Below, piece after piece: positions 1 to 7,228 of a stretch of 33,635 bases of DNA; the stretch's first letter is position 1, and each line of letters begins with the position of its first letter. The notes under the pieces are model-generated. The model was given only the letters and a program-made list of their open reading frames with translations, ran no database searches and was not told the origin of the DNA. The stretch spans positions 1 through 33,635 of the forward strand of contig CAYLHX010000014.1 of the NCBI GenBank assembly GCA_964383675.1, in the 5' to 3' direction. Position numbers and translations under genes: made by a program. The stretch comes from CAYLHX01 sp964383675. Lineage in GTDB: Bacteria > Patescibacteriota > Gracilibacteria > UBA1369 > LOWO2-01-FULL-3.

Positions 1-2
1 AG

Positions 3-1376
3 TTGGAAAGAGCAGCAAACAATCATTTGATTCGTGATCTACCCGGAATGGGTGAAAAAACTGAGACCGAGATTCTGAAAGCAATAGGTGAACATCGGCA
101 GTTTTCCACACAACGCCACTACATTAATGAGGCGAAGCAGGAGGCGGAAAGATATATTGAATACCTGAAGGAGTGTACTGAAATAACCAAGGTGCAATAT
201 GCGGGAAGCTTGAGAAGGCAAAAGGAGACTATTGGAGACATTGATATTCTGGCTACTGTCAAAAATGCAGAGGAGAGTCATCAAAGAGTAATGAAGCATT
301 TTGTAGCTTACGGAGAGGTGATCAATATAATTGCCGAGGGAGATACCAAGTCCAGCGTGATTCTTCAGAGTGGAATTCAGGTGGACCTAAGAGTGGTGGC
401 CGATAAATCTTTCGGCGCGGCTTTACACTATTTCACCGGCAGTAAAGAGCACAATGTGAAGATACGAGATTTGGCCAAGAAGAAAGGTTTAAAGGTTAAT
501 GAATACGGTGTTTTTAAAGACGAGGAGATGGTATCCGGTGCTACCGAAGAAGAGCTATTTGAATATTTGGGACTCCCCTATTTTCCGCCGGAGGTCAGAA
601 AGGACGATGGTGAAATCGAGTATGGTTTGAAGCACAAAAAGTTTCCCAAGTTGGTTGAAATTGAGGACATTCGCGGGGATTTGCATTCTCATAGTACCTA
701 CAGCGACGGTAAAAATTCTATCGAGGAGATGGCGGCGGCTTTTATCGCGCGCGGTTACGAATATTTTGCGGTCACAGATCACTCCACCGCTGTTGGAATT
801 ACCAGAGGGATGAACGATAAGAATATTGAAAAACAATGGAAAGAGATTGATAAGTTGCAAAAAAAGCTGGGTGATAAGATTAAAATTTTAAAAGGTTCGG
901 AGGTGGATATTTTGAAGGACGGCACACTGGATTTTGAAGATAAAATTTTGAAGCAGCTGGACATTGTGATCATTAGCGCTCACCTTCACAACCGTTTGCC
1001 GGCGGAGGAACAGACCAAGCGTCTCATTAGAGCTATTGAGAATCCTTATGTAAAAATTCTAGGCCACCCAACTGGAAGGTTGGTTAACAGGCGTGCACCG
1101 ATGGAGTTTGATATGAAAAAAATTATTGACGCCTGTATCGTCAACAAAGTGGCTTTGGAAATCAACTCTAATCCCATGCGCCTTGACCTCATGGACAGGT
1201 ATGTAAGAATTGCCAAAGATCAAGGAGCCAAGTTTGTCATAGATACAGATGCCCACAGTATCGATCATCCGGCATTCATAGAATTTGGTGTGGGAGTGGC
1301 CAAAAGTGGCTGGCTGACAAAGGGAGATGTGCTGAATACAAAAAGCATTTCACAGTTTGACAGCTATTTTCAGTAA
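3..1376 (+). CDS. polX: DNA polymerase/3'-5' exonuclease PolX (5' end outside window)
   Basis: Family X DNA polymerase fused to a PHP phosphoesterase, a bacterial gap-filling repair enzyme. The open frame enters from the window edge; PolX is usually about 570 residues, so roughly 110 N-terminal residues are missing. In the 457 visible residues, a helix-hairpin-helix (LPGMGEKT, about 13-20) is followed by the palm, where GSLRRQKETIGDIDIL (about 68-83) carries the first two catalytic aspartates and VDLRVV (about 127-132) the third. The PHP domain starts near residue 226 with DLHSHSTYSDG and continues with VTDHS, GSEVDIL, ISAHLH, GHPTGR, EINSNP and DTDAHS, so its metal-binding His/Asp/Glu set looks complete. 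This supports both polymerase and exonuclease or AP-endonuclease activity. The promoter of the next gene begins inside its last codons. Confidence 0.93.
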   Translation: MERAANNHLIRDLPGMGEKTETEILKAIGEHRQFSTQRHYINEAKQEAERYIEYLKECTEITKVQYAGSLRRQKETIGDIDILATVKNAEESHQRVMKHFVAYGEVINIIAEGDTKSSVILQSGIQVDLRVVADKSFGAALHYFTGSKEHNVKIRDLAKKKGLKVNEYGVFKDEEMVSGATEEELFEYLGLPYFPPEVRKDDGEIEYGLKHKKFPKLVEIEDIRGDLHSHSTYSDGKNSIEEMAAAFIARGYEYFAVTDHSTAVGITRGMNDKNIEKQWKEIDKLQKKLGDKIKILKGSEVDILKDGTLDFEDKILKQLDIVIISAHLHNRLPAEEQTKRLIRAIENPYVKILGHPTGRLVNRRAPMEFDMKKIIDACIVNKVALEINSNPMRLDLMDRYVRIAKDQGAKFVIDTDAHSIDHPAFIEFGVGVAKSGWLTKGDVLNTKSISQFDSYFQ

Positions 1377-1384
1377 GGTATAAT
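1357..1384 (+). promoter_or_regulatory. sigma70-type promoter for lipoprotein gene
   Basis: TTGACA (1357-1362), 16-nt spacer, TATAAT (1379-1384): both hexamers are perfect consensus. The -35 lies inside the polX 3' end and the -10 overlaps its stop region. The predicted start near 1391 leaves a leader of about 32 nt with no Shine-Dalgarno sequence before the ATG at 1423. The 16-nt spacing is shared with the promoters at 15703 and 29366. Confidence 0.8.
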
Positions 1385-1422
1385 GCCCGCAAGCTAATTT
1401 TTTAATATATAAAATTTTTCCT

Positions 1423-1896
1423 ATGAAAAAATTACTAGTTGGCTTTGTAAGCTTATCTTTAGTATTAGCAGGTTGTCTTGGTCAGCAAAGAGATGAAAAA
1501 CAAGCTTTCATCGATGCTACCGTTGAGGCGACATGTATGATCCTTAAAGCTGAAAATTTACTTGATCCAGGTTTGGAAGATCAAGCAAAAGCTATCTACA
1601 AAGACCACGGGTTTGATGCAGATAACGATACAGAAATGGAAGCAATCGCTGCAAAATACGAGAATGATCCAGAGGTTACAGAGGCTATCAACGCTGGTGT
1701 AGAGGAATGTGCGGGTGACATCTCTCCTGAAGATCTTTTTGGAGGATTTGAGATGGAAGGTGAAGTAACTGAAGAAGAGGCTACTACCGAGGAAGAAGCT
1801 GAAGTAACTGAAGAAGAGGCTACTACCGAGGAGGAAGCTGAAGTGACCGAGGAAGAAGCTGCTACTGAAGAGACAACCGAAGAGGTTACACAATAG
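1423..1896 (+). CDS. acidic lipoprotein with 13-residue Glu/Thr-rich repeats
   Basis: 157-residue secreted lipoprotein of unknown function. The N-terminus is a type II signal peptide: MKK, a hydrophobic stretch, then the lipobox LAGC, with the lipidated Cys at about residue 18. Residues about 25-105 look like a small helical domain with two cysteines (in TCMIL and EECAGD) that could form a disulfide. The last 50 residues are nearly all Glu, Thr, Ala and Val, built from a 13-residue unit (EVTEEEATTEEEA) repeated twice plus a degenerate third copy. It has its own strong promoter and terminator, which suggests abundant single-gene expression. The gene at 15763 has the same design but a different N-terminal part. 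The tail may be a charged spacer at the cell surface; that is inference. Confidence 0.82.
   Translation: MKKLLVGFVSLSLVLAGCLGQQRDEKQAFIDATVEATCMILKAENLLDPGLEDQAKAIYKDHGFDADNDTEMEAIAAKYENDPEVTEAINAGVEECAGDISPEDLFGGFEMEGEVTEEEATTEEEAEVTEEEATTEEEAEVTEEEAATEETTEEVTQ
1762..1872 (+). repeat. 39-bp tandem repeat inside lipoprotein gene
   Basis: Copy 1 (1762-1800) and copy 2 (1801-1839) are 39 bp each and differ at one third-codon position. A degenerate third copy follows from 1840. The period is 13 codons and keeps the frame, so copy-number changes would lengthen the acidic tail without breaking the gene. Confidence 0.9.
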
Positions 1897-1932
1897 TTAT
1901 TGCTTGAGTTTAGCTCAAACATTAATTAGATT

Positions 1933-1963
1933 AAGGGTGGTAGATTTATTTACCACCCTTTTT
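1933..1963 (+). terminator. intrinsic terminator after lipoprotein gene
   Basis: Perfect 10-bp stem AAGGGTGGTA (1933-1942) / TACCACCCTT (1951-1960) with an 8-nt loop, followed by TTT. It ends 12 nt before the next start codon, so the glycosyltransferase is reached by readthrough or from a weak promoter that overlaps the hairpin. Confidence 0.85.
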
Positions 1964-1974
1964 GATTTCTACTT

Positions 1975-3087
1975 ATGAAAGTCGCCCTCGTTCATGATTT
2001 TCTGGTCCGCCTCGGCGGTGCCGAAAGAGTTCTAAAAGTTTTGAGTGATCTCTATCCGGAAGCTCCGATCTTTACGCTTTTCTATGATGAAAATCGTGTG
2101 GGCGAAATTTTTCCTAAGGAAAAGGTACGCACTTCATTTCTGCAAGATTATCCGGGATTCATCAAAAAGAGGTACCGCTTTTTAACACACCTTTTTCCCC
2201 GAGCAATTGAGAGCTTTGATCTGGAAGAATTTGATCTGGTCATCAGCTCAAGTACGGCTCTGAGTCATGGCATTATCACTCCAATAGATACGGTGCATAT
2301 TTGTTATTGTCATTCTCCCATGCGCTATGCCTGGGACTGGGCAAATGAATATAGAGAAGACAATAAGATCAATGGCCTAAAGGCTTTGCTATATGCACCA
2401 CTGATCAAGTATCTGCGCCAGTGGGATATGATTGCCGCCGATCGGCCGGCGGCCTATATCTCCAATTCAAGAAATGTCCAGAAACGTCTTAAGAAGTACT
2501 ATAAAACCGATAGCAAGATTGTTTATCCTCCGGTTTTTACCGAGCGTTTTCGGGCCAAGTCCGAACACGAAAATTATTTCCTGATTGTCTCCACGCTTAC
2601 ACCTTATAAAAAAATAGACTTGGCTGTTCAGCTTTTCAATAAGATTGGACGAAGGTTGGTCATTATCGGCGATGGGCCGCAGCGGAAGTATCTTGAGAGC
2701 ATTGCCGCGGACAATATTGATTTTCTGGGCTTCAAAGATGACGAAACGGTGAAAGAGTATATGCAAAACTGTAGAGCATTCATTTTTCCCGGCGAGGAGG
2801 ACTTTGGCATCACACCGGTAGAAGCGATGGCTTGTGGTAAGCCGGTTCTGGCTTATGGCAAAGGTGGCTGCACCGAAACTGTGGTTTCAGGAAAAACCGG
2901 GGAATTCTTTTTCCAAGCGACTGTTGAGGATATGGAAGATGGTCTGGCGCGCTTGCTCTATAATGAAAAATTTTACCGTCCACATACCATTAGAAGACAT
3001 GCCACCCAGTTCTCCCAAGAGATTTTTGAGAAAAAAATCAAACAAGTTGTGCGAGAGTGCAAGAAAAAATTTTCAAACCAGGTTTAA
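1975..3087 (+). CDS. GT4-family glycosyltransferase
   Basis: 370-residue GT-B fold glycosyltransferase, probably transferring a sugar from a nucleotide donor to a cell-envelope glycan or glycolipid at the cytoplasmic face. The N-terminal domain begins MKVALVHDFLVRLGGAERVL, with the glycine-rich acceptor-side loop typical of GT4 enzymes. The C-terminal domain has the donor-binding segments STLTPYKKIDLAVQLF and IIGDGP (about 225-235), and the GT4 signature EEDFGITPVEAMACGKPVLA (about 271-290), where the paired glutamates bind the donor. The N-terminal half resembles the WbaZ/mannosyltransferase-like branch, but the sugar cannot be named. There is no Shine-Dalgarno site, and the start lies just after the lipoprotein terminator. 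Downstream dnaX is unrelated in function. Confidence 0.85.
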   Translation: MKVALVHDFLVRLGGAERVLKVLSDLYPEAPIFTLFYDENRVGEIFPKEKVRTSFLQDYPGFIKKRYRFLTHLFPRAIESFDLEEFDLVISSSTALSHGIITPIDTVHICYCHSPMRYAWDWANEYREDNKINGLKALLYAPLIKYLRQWDMIAADRPAAYISNSRNVQKRLKKYYKTDSKIVYPPVFTERFRAKSEHENYFLIVSTLTPYKKIDLAVQLFNKIGRRLVIIGDGPQRKYLESIAADNIDFLGFKDDETVKEYMQNCRAFIFPGEEDFGITPVEAMACGKPVLAYGKGGCTETVVSGKTGEFFFQATVEDMEDGLARLLYNEKFYRPHTIRRHATQFSQEIFEKKIKQVVRECKKKFSNQV

Positions 3088-3102
3088 GTGGTGCTGGCAC
3101 TG

Positions 3103-3111
3103 TGTTAGAAT
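3103..3111 (+). promoter_or_regulatory. possible extended -10 promoter for dnaX
   Basis: TGTTAGAAT matches the extended -10 form TGnTAnAAT. No clear -35 lies 17 nt upstream (TTTAAG). The predicted start near 3118 leaves about 20 nt before the dnaX ATG. Tentative. Confidence 0.4.
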
Positions 3112-3138
3112 TGGTGCCCAAGTTGACTGATTTGTTCT

Positions 3139-4683
3139 ATGGAAAAAATAGCTCTTTACCGCAAATACAGGCCAAATAATTTTGATAACCTGATTGGCCA
3201 GGATCACATTAAGCAGACCTTGATAAATGCCATCAAGGGTAATCAAGTGGCTCATGCCTACATTTTTACCGGTCCTCGCGGTACCGGTAAGACCTCGACG
3301 GCCCGCCTGATGGCCAAGGCGTTAAATTGTACGGAACTCAAGGATGGCTTTGAGCCTTGCGACAGTTGCGATTTTTGCAAAGAGATCACCACCGGCCGCC
3401 TAATCGACCTGATTGAGATTGATGCCGCCTCCAACAGAGGTATCGACGAAGTTCGTGATCTGAATGAAAAAATCAAGTTTGCTCCTTCCCGTTCCAAGTA
3501 TAAAGTTTATATTATCGATGAGGTCCACATGATGACCAAAGAGGCCTTTAATGCTCTGTTGAAAACCCTGGAAGAGCCACCTAGCCATGCTTTTTTCATT
3601 TTGGCGACCACCGAAATTCACAAAATTCCGGAGACCATTATTTCGAGGTGCCAGCGCTTCGATTTTAAAAGACTGAGCGAGAAATCTATCATGACGCGAC
3701 TAAGTTACATCGCTCAGATTGAGAAGGTCGAGGCTGACGATAAGGCTTTGGAGGCCATAAGCCGTTATGTGGATGGCGGGATGCGCGATGCTATTGGTTT
3801 GATGGAGCAGTTAACCAGTGAGGGAAAGCTTAGCTTCAAGAATGTACAGGAACTCTTGAGGATTAGTGACCACAGCCTGTTGGATGCCCTATTTGAGTCT
3901 TTGAAAAACAAAGATGCCAAAGCGGGCCTGAAAATCGTGCATGTTCTCCACGACCAGGGCAGTGACCTTAAACAATTCATGCATGAATTTATTGACCGTT
4001 TAAGACAGGTTCTGCTTGAGGCCGTGAATAAAGGTGAGAACGCTAAAATTCCGTTGCTGATTAAAATAATCGATGTTTTTCAGGAGGCCTATATCAAAAT
4101 CAACAATGCGGCGATTCCACAATTGCCACTGGAAATTGCCATTATTAAAATTGCCGGTAATGTAAAAGAGGTCGAAGTAAGTGATAAAGTGGAAAGCCCA
4201 GCTCCAAAGACTGTGGAAAAAACTATGGAAAAAGTAGTTATTGAGAGGGACCATAAAAAAATTGTGGAACAGCCAAAAGTGGAAAAAAATGAGAATACGG
4301 AAGATAATTCTGTAGAAATAGACCTCAGCCTGGAGGAATTGAAAAAAAATTGGCCAAGAATCACTGAAAGGATTAAAACTCCGGCGCTGAGAATGTCTTT
4401 AAGAAGTGGCACTCCGATCAAAATAGTTGATCAGGCCGTAACCCTACAATTCTCTACGACCTTTCACAAAGATAAGGTGATGGAAAACGAGCACCGTGTT
4501 GAACTGGAGGCGGTTATTAAAGATATTTTCCAGCAATCTGTAAAAATTGAAGCAGTGGTGCGGGATATTGAGATAAAACCTGTAAAGGAGGAGGAGACTT
4601 TTGTAGAGGCGCAGAACAACGCTCCTGACGACAGCGCTGTAGACCAGGCATTGGAGATCTTTGGCGGCGAGATGGTTGATTAA
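3139..4683 (+). CDS. dnaX: DNA polymerase III subunit gamma/tau
   Basis: 514-residue clamp-loader ATPase that opens the sliding clamp and organises the replisome. The AAA+ module has Walker A GPRGTGKT (45-52), a zinc knuckle with Cys64, Cys74, Cys77 and Cys80, Walker B IIDEVH (125-130), sensor 1 LATTE and the arginine-finger motif SRCQRFDFKRL. Domain III follows, then a Lys/Glu/Val-rich linker (about 345-390) and a C-terminal domain, so the full tau-like form is encoded. The linker contains poly-A runs at 4255-4261 (A7), 4283-4289 (A7) and 4342-4349 (A8). A -1 slip at the first would stop at 4290-4292 and give a 384-residue gamma-like product (see findings). Its stop overlaps the ligA stop on the other strand. 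Confidence 0.95.
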   Translation: MEKIALYRKYRPNNFDNLIGQDHIKQTLINAIKGNQVAHAYIFTGPRGTGKTSTARLMAKALNCTELKDGFEPCDSCDFCKEITTGRLIDLIEIDAASNRGIDEVRDLNEKIKFAPSRSKYKVYIIDEVHMMTKEAFNALLKTLEEPPSHAFFILATTEIHKIPETIISRCQRFDFKRLSEKSIMTRLSYIAQIEKVEADDKALEAISRYVDGGMRDAIGLMEQLTSEGKLSFKNVQELLRISDHSLLDALFESLKNKDAKAGLKIVHVLHDQGSDLKQFMHEFIDRLRQVLLEAVNKGENAKIPLLIKIIDVFQEAYIKINNAAIPQLPLEIAIIKIAGNVKEVEVSDKVESPAPKTVEKTMEKVVIERDHKKIVEQPKVEKNENTEDNSVEIDLSLEELKKNWPRITERIKTPALRMSLRSGTPIKIVDQAVTLQFSTTFHKDKVMENEHRVELEAVIKDIFQQSVKIEAVVRDIEIKPVKEEETFVEAQNNAPDDSAVDQALEIFGGEMVD

Positions 4684-6776
4684 ACCATATTTCGAAACTC
4701 CTCTTCAGTAATGATTTTGAGCCCCAACTCTTTTGCCTTGTTATACTTTGAGCCAGGAGATTCGCCGGCGACTACGAAGTCGGTATCTTTGGTGAGGCTG
4801 GAATGCACTTTGCCGCCACTGTTTTTGATTAGCTGCTTGGCCTGGTCTCGAGTCAGGTTTTCCAAACTACCGGTAAGCACAAAGTTTTTGCCCTCAAGTT
4901 TGCCGGTGGTTTTTAGCTGCTCCGTTTTTAAACTAATTCCGAGTTGATAGAGATTTTCGAGCAGTTCTTGGTGTTTATGATCCTCAAACCAATGGCTGAT
5001 GGAGCTCCCCATTTTCTCTCCAATACCGTCTATATTGGTTATTTCTTCCGGGGAAAACGAGCTCACTGTTTCCAGTAGATCCAAAATGCTAAATTCCTCA
5101 GAAATTGTTTGCTCTTCAACTTCAAACAAGGTTGGCTCGGGCGTGCTTTTTTTCTTTCTCTCAAGTTTTTTGATGGATTTCTTGGCATGTCCGATAAGAT
5201 ATTTGGCGAAATCATAACTGCTCTGTTCACCTAAATGGCGAATACCCAAAGAAAACAAAAAAGCCTCCAAATTAATGTTTTTGGCTTTTTCAATACTGGC
5301 TACCAGGTTGTCTGCTCGTTTTTCTTGGAATAAATCCAGAGTAAGAAGGTCGCCTTTCTCGATTCTGAAAATGTCGTCTGGCTTGGAGATAATGTTGTTA
5401 TCAATAAGCTGGATTACCACTTTCTCTCCCAACCCATCAATATTAAAACCTTTTTTGGAGACAAAATGAATAATTGCTTCGCGTTCAATGGCATAACAGC
5501 GAGGATTAATGCAGCGATAAGCTGCTTCTCCCTCTTTTCGCATAATTTCTGAGCCGCAAACCGGGCATTCTTTAGGAAATTTAAAAGTTTTTTCACTACC
5601 GGTTCGGAGGTCTTTCAATACCTCAACCACTTCCGGAATAACATCACCGGCTTTTTGGATTATTACCGTGTCTCCAATACGAATGTCTTTCCTTCGAATC
5701 TCGTCTTCGTTATGTAAAGTCGCCCTGGAAACCACCGAGCCGGCAACCAGAGTAGGTTGCATGACAGCCACAGGCGTAATAGCTCCGGTCCGCCCCACCT
5801 GCAGGATAATATCCAAAATCCGACTACTCACCTGCTCAGCCGGAAACTTATAGGCAACGGCGTAACGTGGAGCTTTGGCGGTATACCCCATGGCTTGTTG
5901 CTGGTCAAAATCATTCACTTTGATCACAATCCCATCAATTTCGTAGGGTAGCTCGTGTCTTTTCTCCTGCCATTTATGGCAAAACTTCACAACTTTTTCG
6001 ATGCTATCAAGATGTTCATAGTGGCCACAAATCTTCAGGCCCATTTTTTTTAAAAATTTCAAACTTTCTTGCTGTGAGTTAATGTTGTTGGAGGTATTTT
6101 TGTCGATACTATAAAAGAACATATCGAGGTTACGATTCGAAGCTACGGAAGGATCAAGCTGGCGCACGCTACCGGCTGCGGTGTTGCGGGTATTGGCAAA
6201 AAGAGGTTTGTTGTTTTTGGCCTGCTCCTCATTAATTCTTTCGAATTCTTTCTTGGAAATAAATACCTCACCGGAGGCTTCCAACTCTATCTTCTCATTC
6301 AACGAGAGAGGAATACTTTTAATCGTTCTGACGGTATGAGTGACATCCTCTCCTTCAATGCCGTTACCGCGTGTTAAAGCGCGTTTCAGTAGGCCCTTTT
6401 CATATAAAACCGTAATGTTTAGGCCATCTATTTTCAGTTCGCATACAAAATCGAGCGGCTTACTTACTAATTTTTGTATTCTTTCGTACCATTCCATGAT
6501 TTCTTCTTCGGAAAAAACATCGGCCAGGCTTTTTTTAGCTGTGGTGTGTTTTTTTTTGGCAAATCTTCCGGATAGAGTGCTACCAACGCGTTGGGTTGGT
6601 GAATCTTCGGTTATGTACTCTGGAAACTTCGTTTCCAGCTCGATCAATTCCCGCTTCAGACTATCTCTTACCGATTCTTCCACTTGAGAGTTATCCAAAA
6701 CAAAATACTGATAATTCAATTCCTTAATCTTTTCTTTTAACTTTTCGATACGTTTTTTGGCTTCCTTTTGATCCAT
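4680..6776 (-). CDS. ligA: NAD-dependent DNA ligase
   Basis: 698-residue ligase sealing nicks in replication and repair. Order: Ia domain (1-60), nucleotidyltransferase with active-site KIDG (Lys115) and later motifs SGEVFISKKEF, YEIDGIVIKV and VAYKFP, OB fold (LQVGRTGAITPVAVM), zinc finger (CPVCG with a later C-x4-C), helix-hairpin-helix repeats and a C-terminal BRCT domain (about 620-698). Two oddities. In Ia, three of the five residues that contact NMN in E. coli LigA are replaced (His23 to Phe25, Asp32 to Glu34, Tyr35 to Arg37), while Tyr24 and Asp38 remain. A charged insertion of about 50 residues (KKLERKKKSTPEP onward) interrupts the HhH region. I recall similar Ia changes in CPR LigA proteins, so it is probably functional. 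Convergent with dnaX, 4-bp overlap. Confidence 0.95.
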   Translation of the reverse strand: MDQKEAKKRIEKLKEKIKELNYQYFVLDNSQVEESVRDSLKRELIELETKFPEYITEDSPTQRVGSTLSGRFAKKKHTTAKKSLADVFSEEEIMEWYERIQKLVSKPLDFVCELKIDGLNITVLYEKGLLKRALTRGNGIEGEDVTHTVRTIKSIPLSLNEKIELEASGEVFISKKEFERINEEQAKNNKPLFANTRNTAAGSVRQLDPSVASNRNLDMFFYSIDKNTSNNINSQQESLKFLKKMGLKICGHYEHLDSIEKVVKFCHKWQEKRHELPYEIDGIVIKVNDFDQQQAMGYTAKAPRYAVAYKFPAEQVSSRILDIILQVGRTGAITPVAVMQPTLVAGSVVSRATLHNEDEIRRKDIRIGDTVIIQKAGDVIPEVVEVLKDLRTGSEKTFKFPKECPVCGSEIMRKEGEAAYRCINPRCYAIEREAIIHFVSKKGFNIDGLGEKVVIQLIDNNIISKPDDIFRIEKGDLLTLDLFQEKRADNLVASIEKAKNINLEAFLFSLGIRHLGEQSSYDFAKYLIGHAKKSIKKLERKKKSTPEPTLFEVEEQTISEEFSILDLLETVSSFSPEEITNIDGIGEKMGSSISHWFEDHKHQELLENLYQLGISLKTEQLKTTGKLEGKNFVLTGSLENLTRDQAKQLIKNSGGKVHSSLTKDTDFVVAGESPGSKYNKAKELGLKIITEEEFRNMV

Positions 6777-6781
6777 ACGGA

Positions 6782-6810
6782 TTGCTTATTGCGGTCAAAT
6801 TTGGTATAAT
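6782..6810 (+). promoter_or_regulatory. promoter for the 6831 gene cluster
   Basis: TTGCTT (6782-6787), 17-nt spacer, TATAAT (6805-6810) preceded by TGG, giving an extended -10. The predicted start near 6817 leaves a 14-nt leader without Shine-Dalgarno. It begins 6 nt from the ligA start codon, so any ligA promoter must share this 54-bp space. Confidence 0.75.
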
Positions 6811-6830
6811 GTAGAGATAAAATTAAGAAA

Positions 6831-7220
6831 ATGACCATGAATGAAGAAGATCTTCAAAAGGCGGTTTATGGAGATGAAAAGACTCAACAAATGCTTAACA
6901 CTCCCGCCTCAGATCCTACAGGAGTTGACCCGAAAGATAAAGAATTTTTGAGTGCTTTGATCGCTTTGATTGAGGATAAAACCATTGATTTATATAAGCC
7001 GGAAACCTTGTTTAATAAGGCGGTTTATGAGGCCATGGATAGTCGGTTACAGGGGCAGGCCGATATGGAGGCCGTTAATCTGCTGTCGGCAATTCGCGAT
7101 ATCAAGGGTTTGTACGACAATGGCTTTGAAGAGAGTTTTCAGATTCAGAACCTGGTGCAGAGAGTGAGACTCACCAAGGAGAGAATTGAAGGAGAAAAAG
7201 GTGATCTTTTTATAATTTAA
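6831..7220 (+). CDS. unknown 129-residue soluble protein
   Basis: I do not recognise this protein. It is 129 residues, acidic, predicted mostly helical, with no signal peptide or membrane segment. The N-terminal 40 residues (MTMNEEDLQ, then a Pro/Asp-rich stretch PASDPTGVDPKDKEF) look flexible; the rest (about 42-125) alternates hydrophobic and charged residues in amphipathic helices. A second ATG at codon 3 could also be used. A good promoter lies upstream, and the next gene starts 8 nt after the stop, so the two are almost certainly co-transcribed with related roles. Composition matches its neighbours, so there is no sign of recent transfer. Confidence 0.75.
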   Translation: MTMNEEDLQKAVYGDEKTQQMLNTPASDPTGVDPKDKEFLSALIALIEDKTIDLYKPETLFNKAVYEAMDSRLQGQADMEAVNLLSAIRDIKGLYDNGFEESFQIQNLVQRVRLTKERIEGEKGDLFII

Positions 7221-7228
7221 ACTGAGAA

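Noticed and set aside
660..1376. PHP domain as a histidinol-phosphate phosphatase
   Set aside because: It is fused in frame to a family X polymerase palm, so the gene is polX. PHP motifs alone do not indicate the histidine enzyme.
1762..1872. Tandem repeats considered as a CRISPR-like array
   Set aside because: Units are directly adjacent without spacers, keep the reading frame and encode a low-complexity acidic tail.
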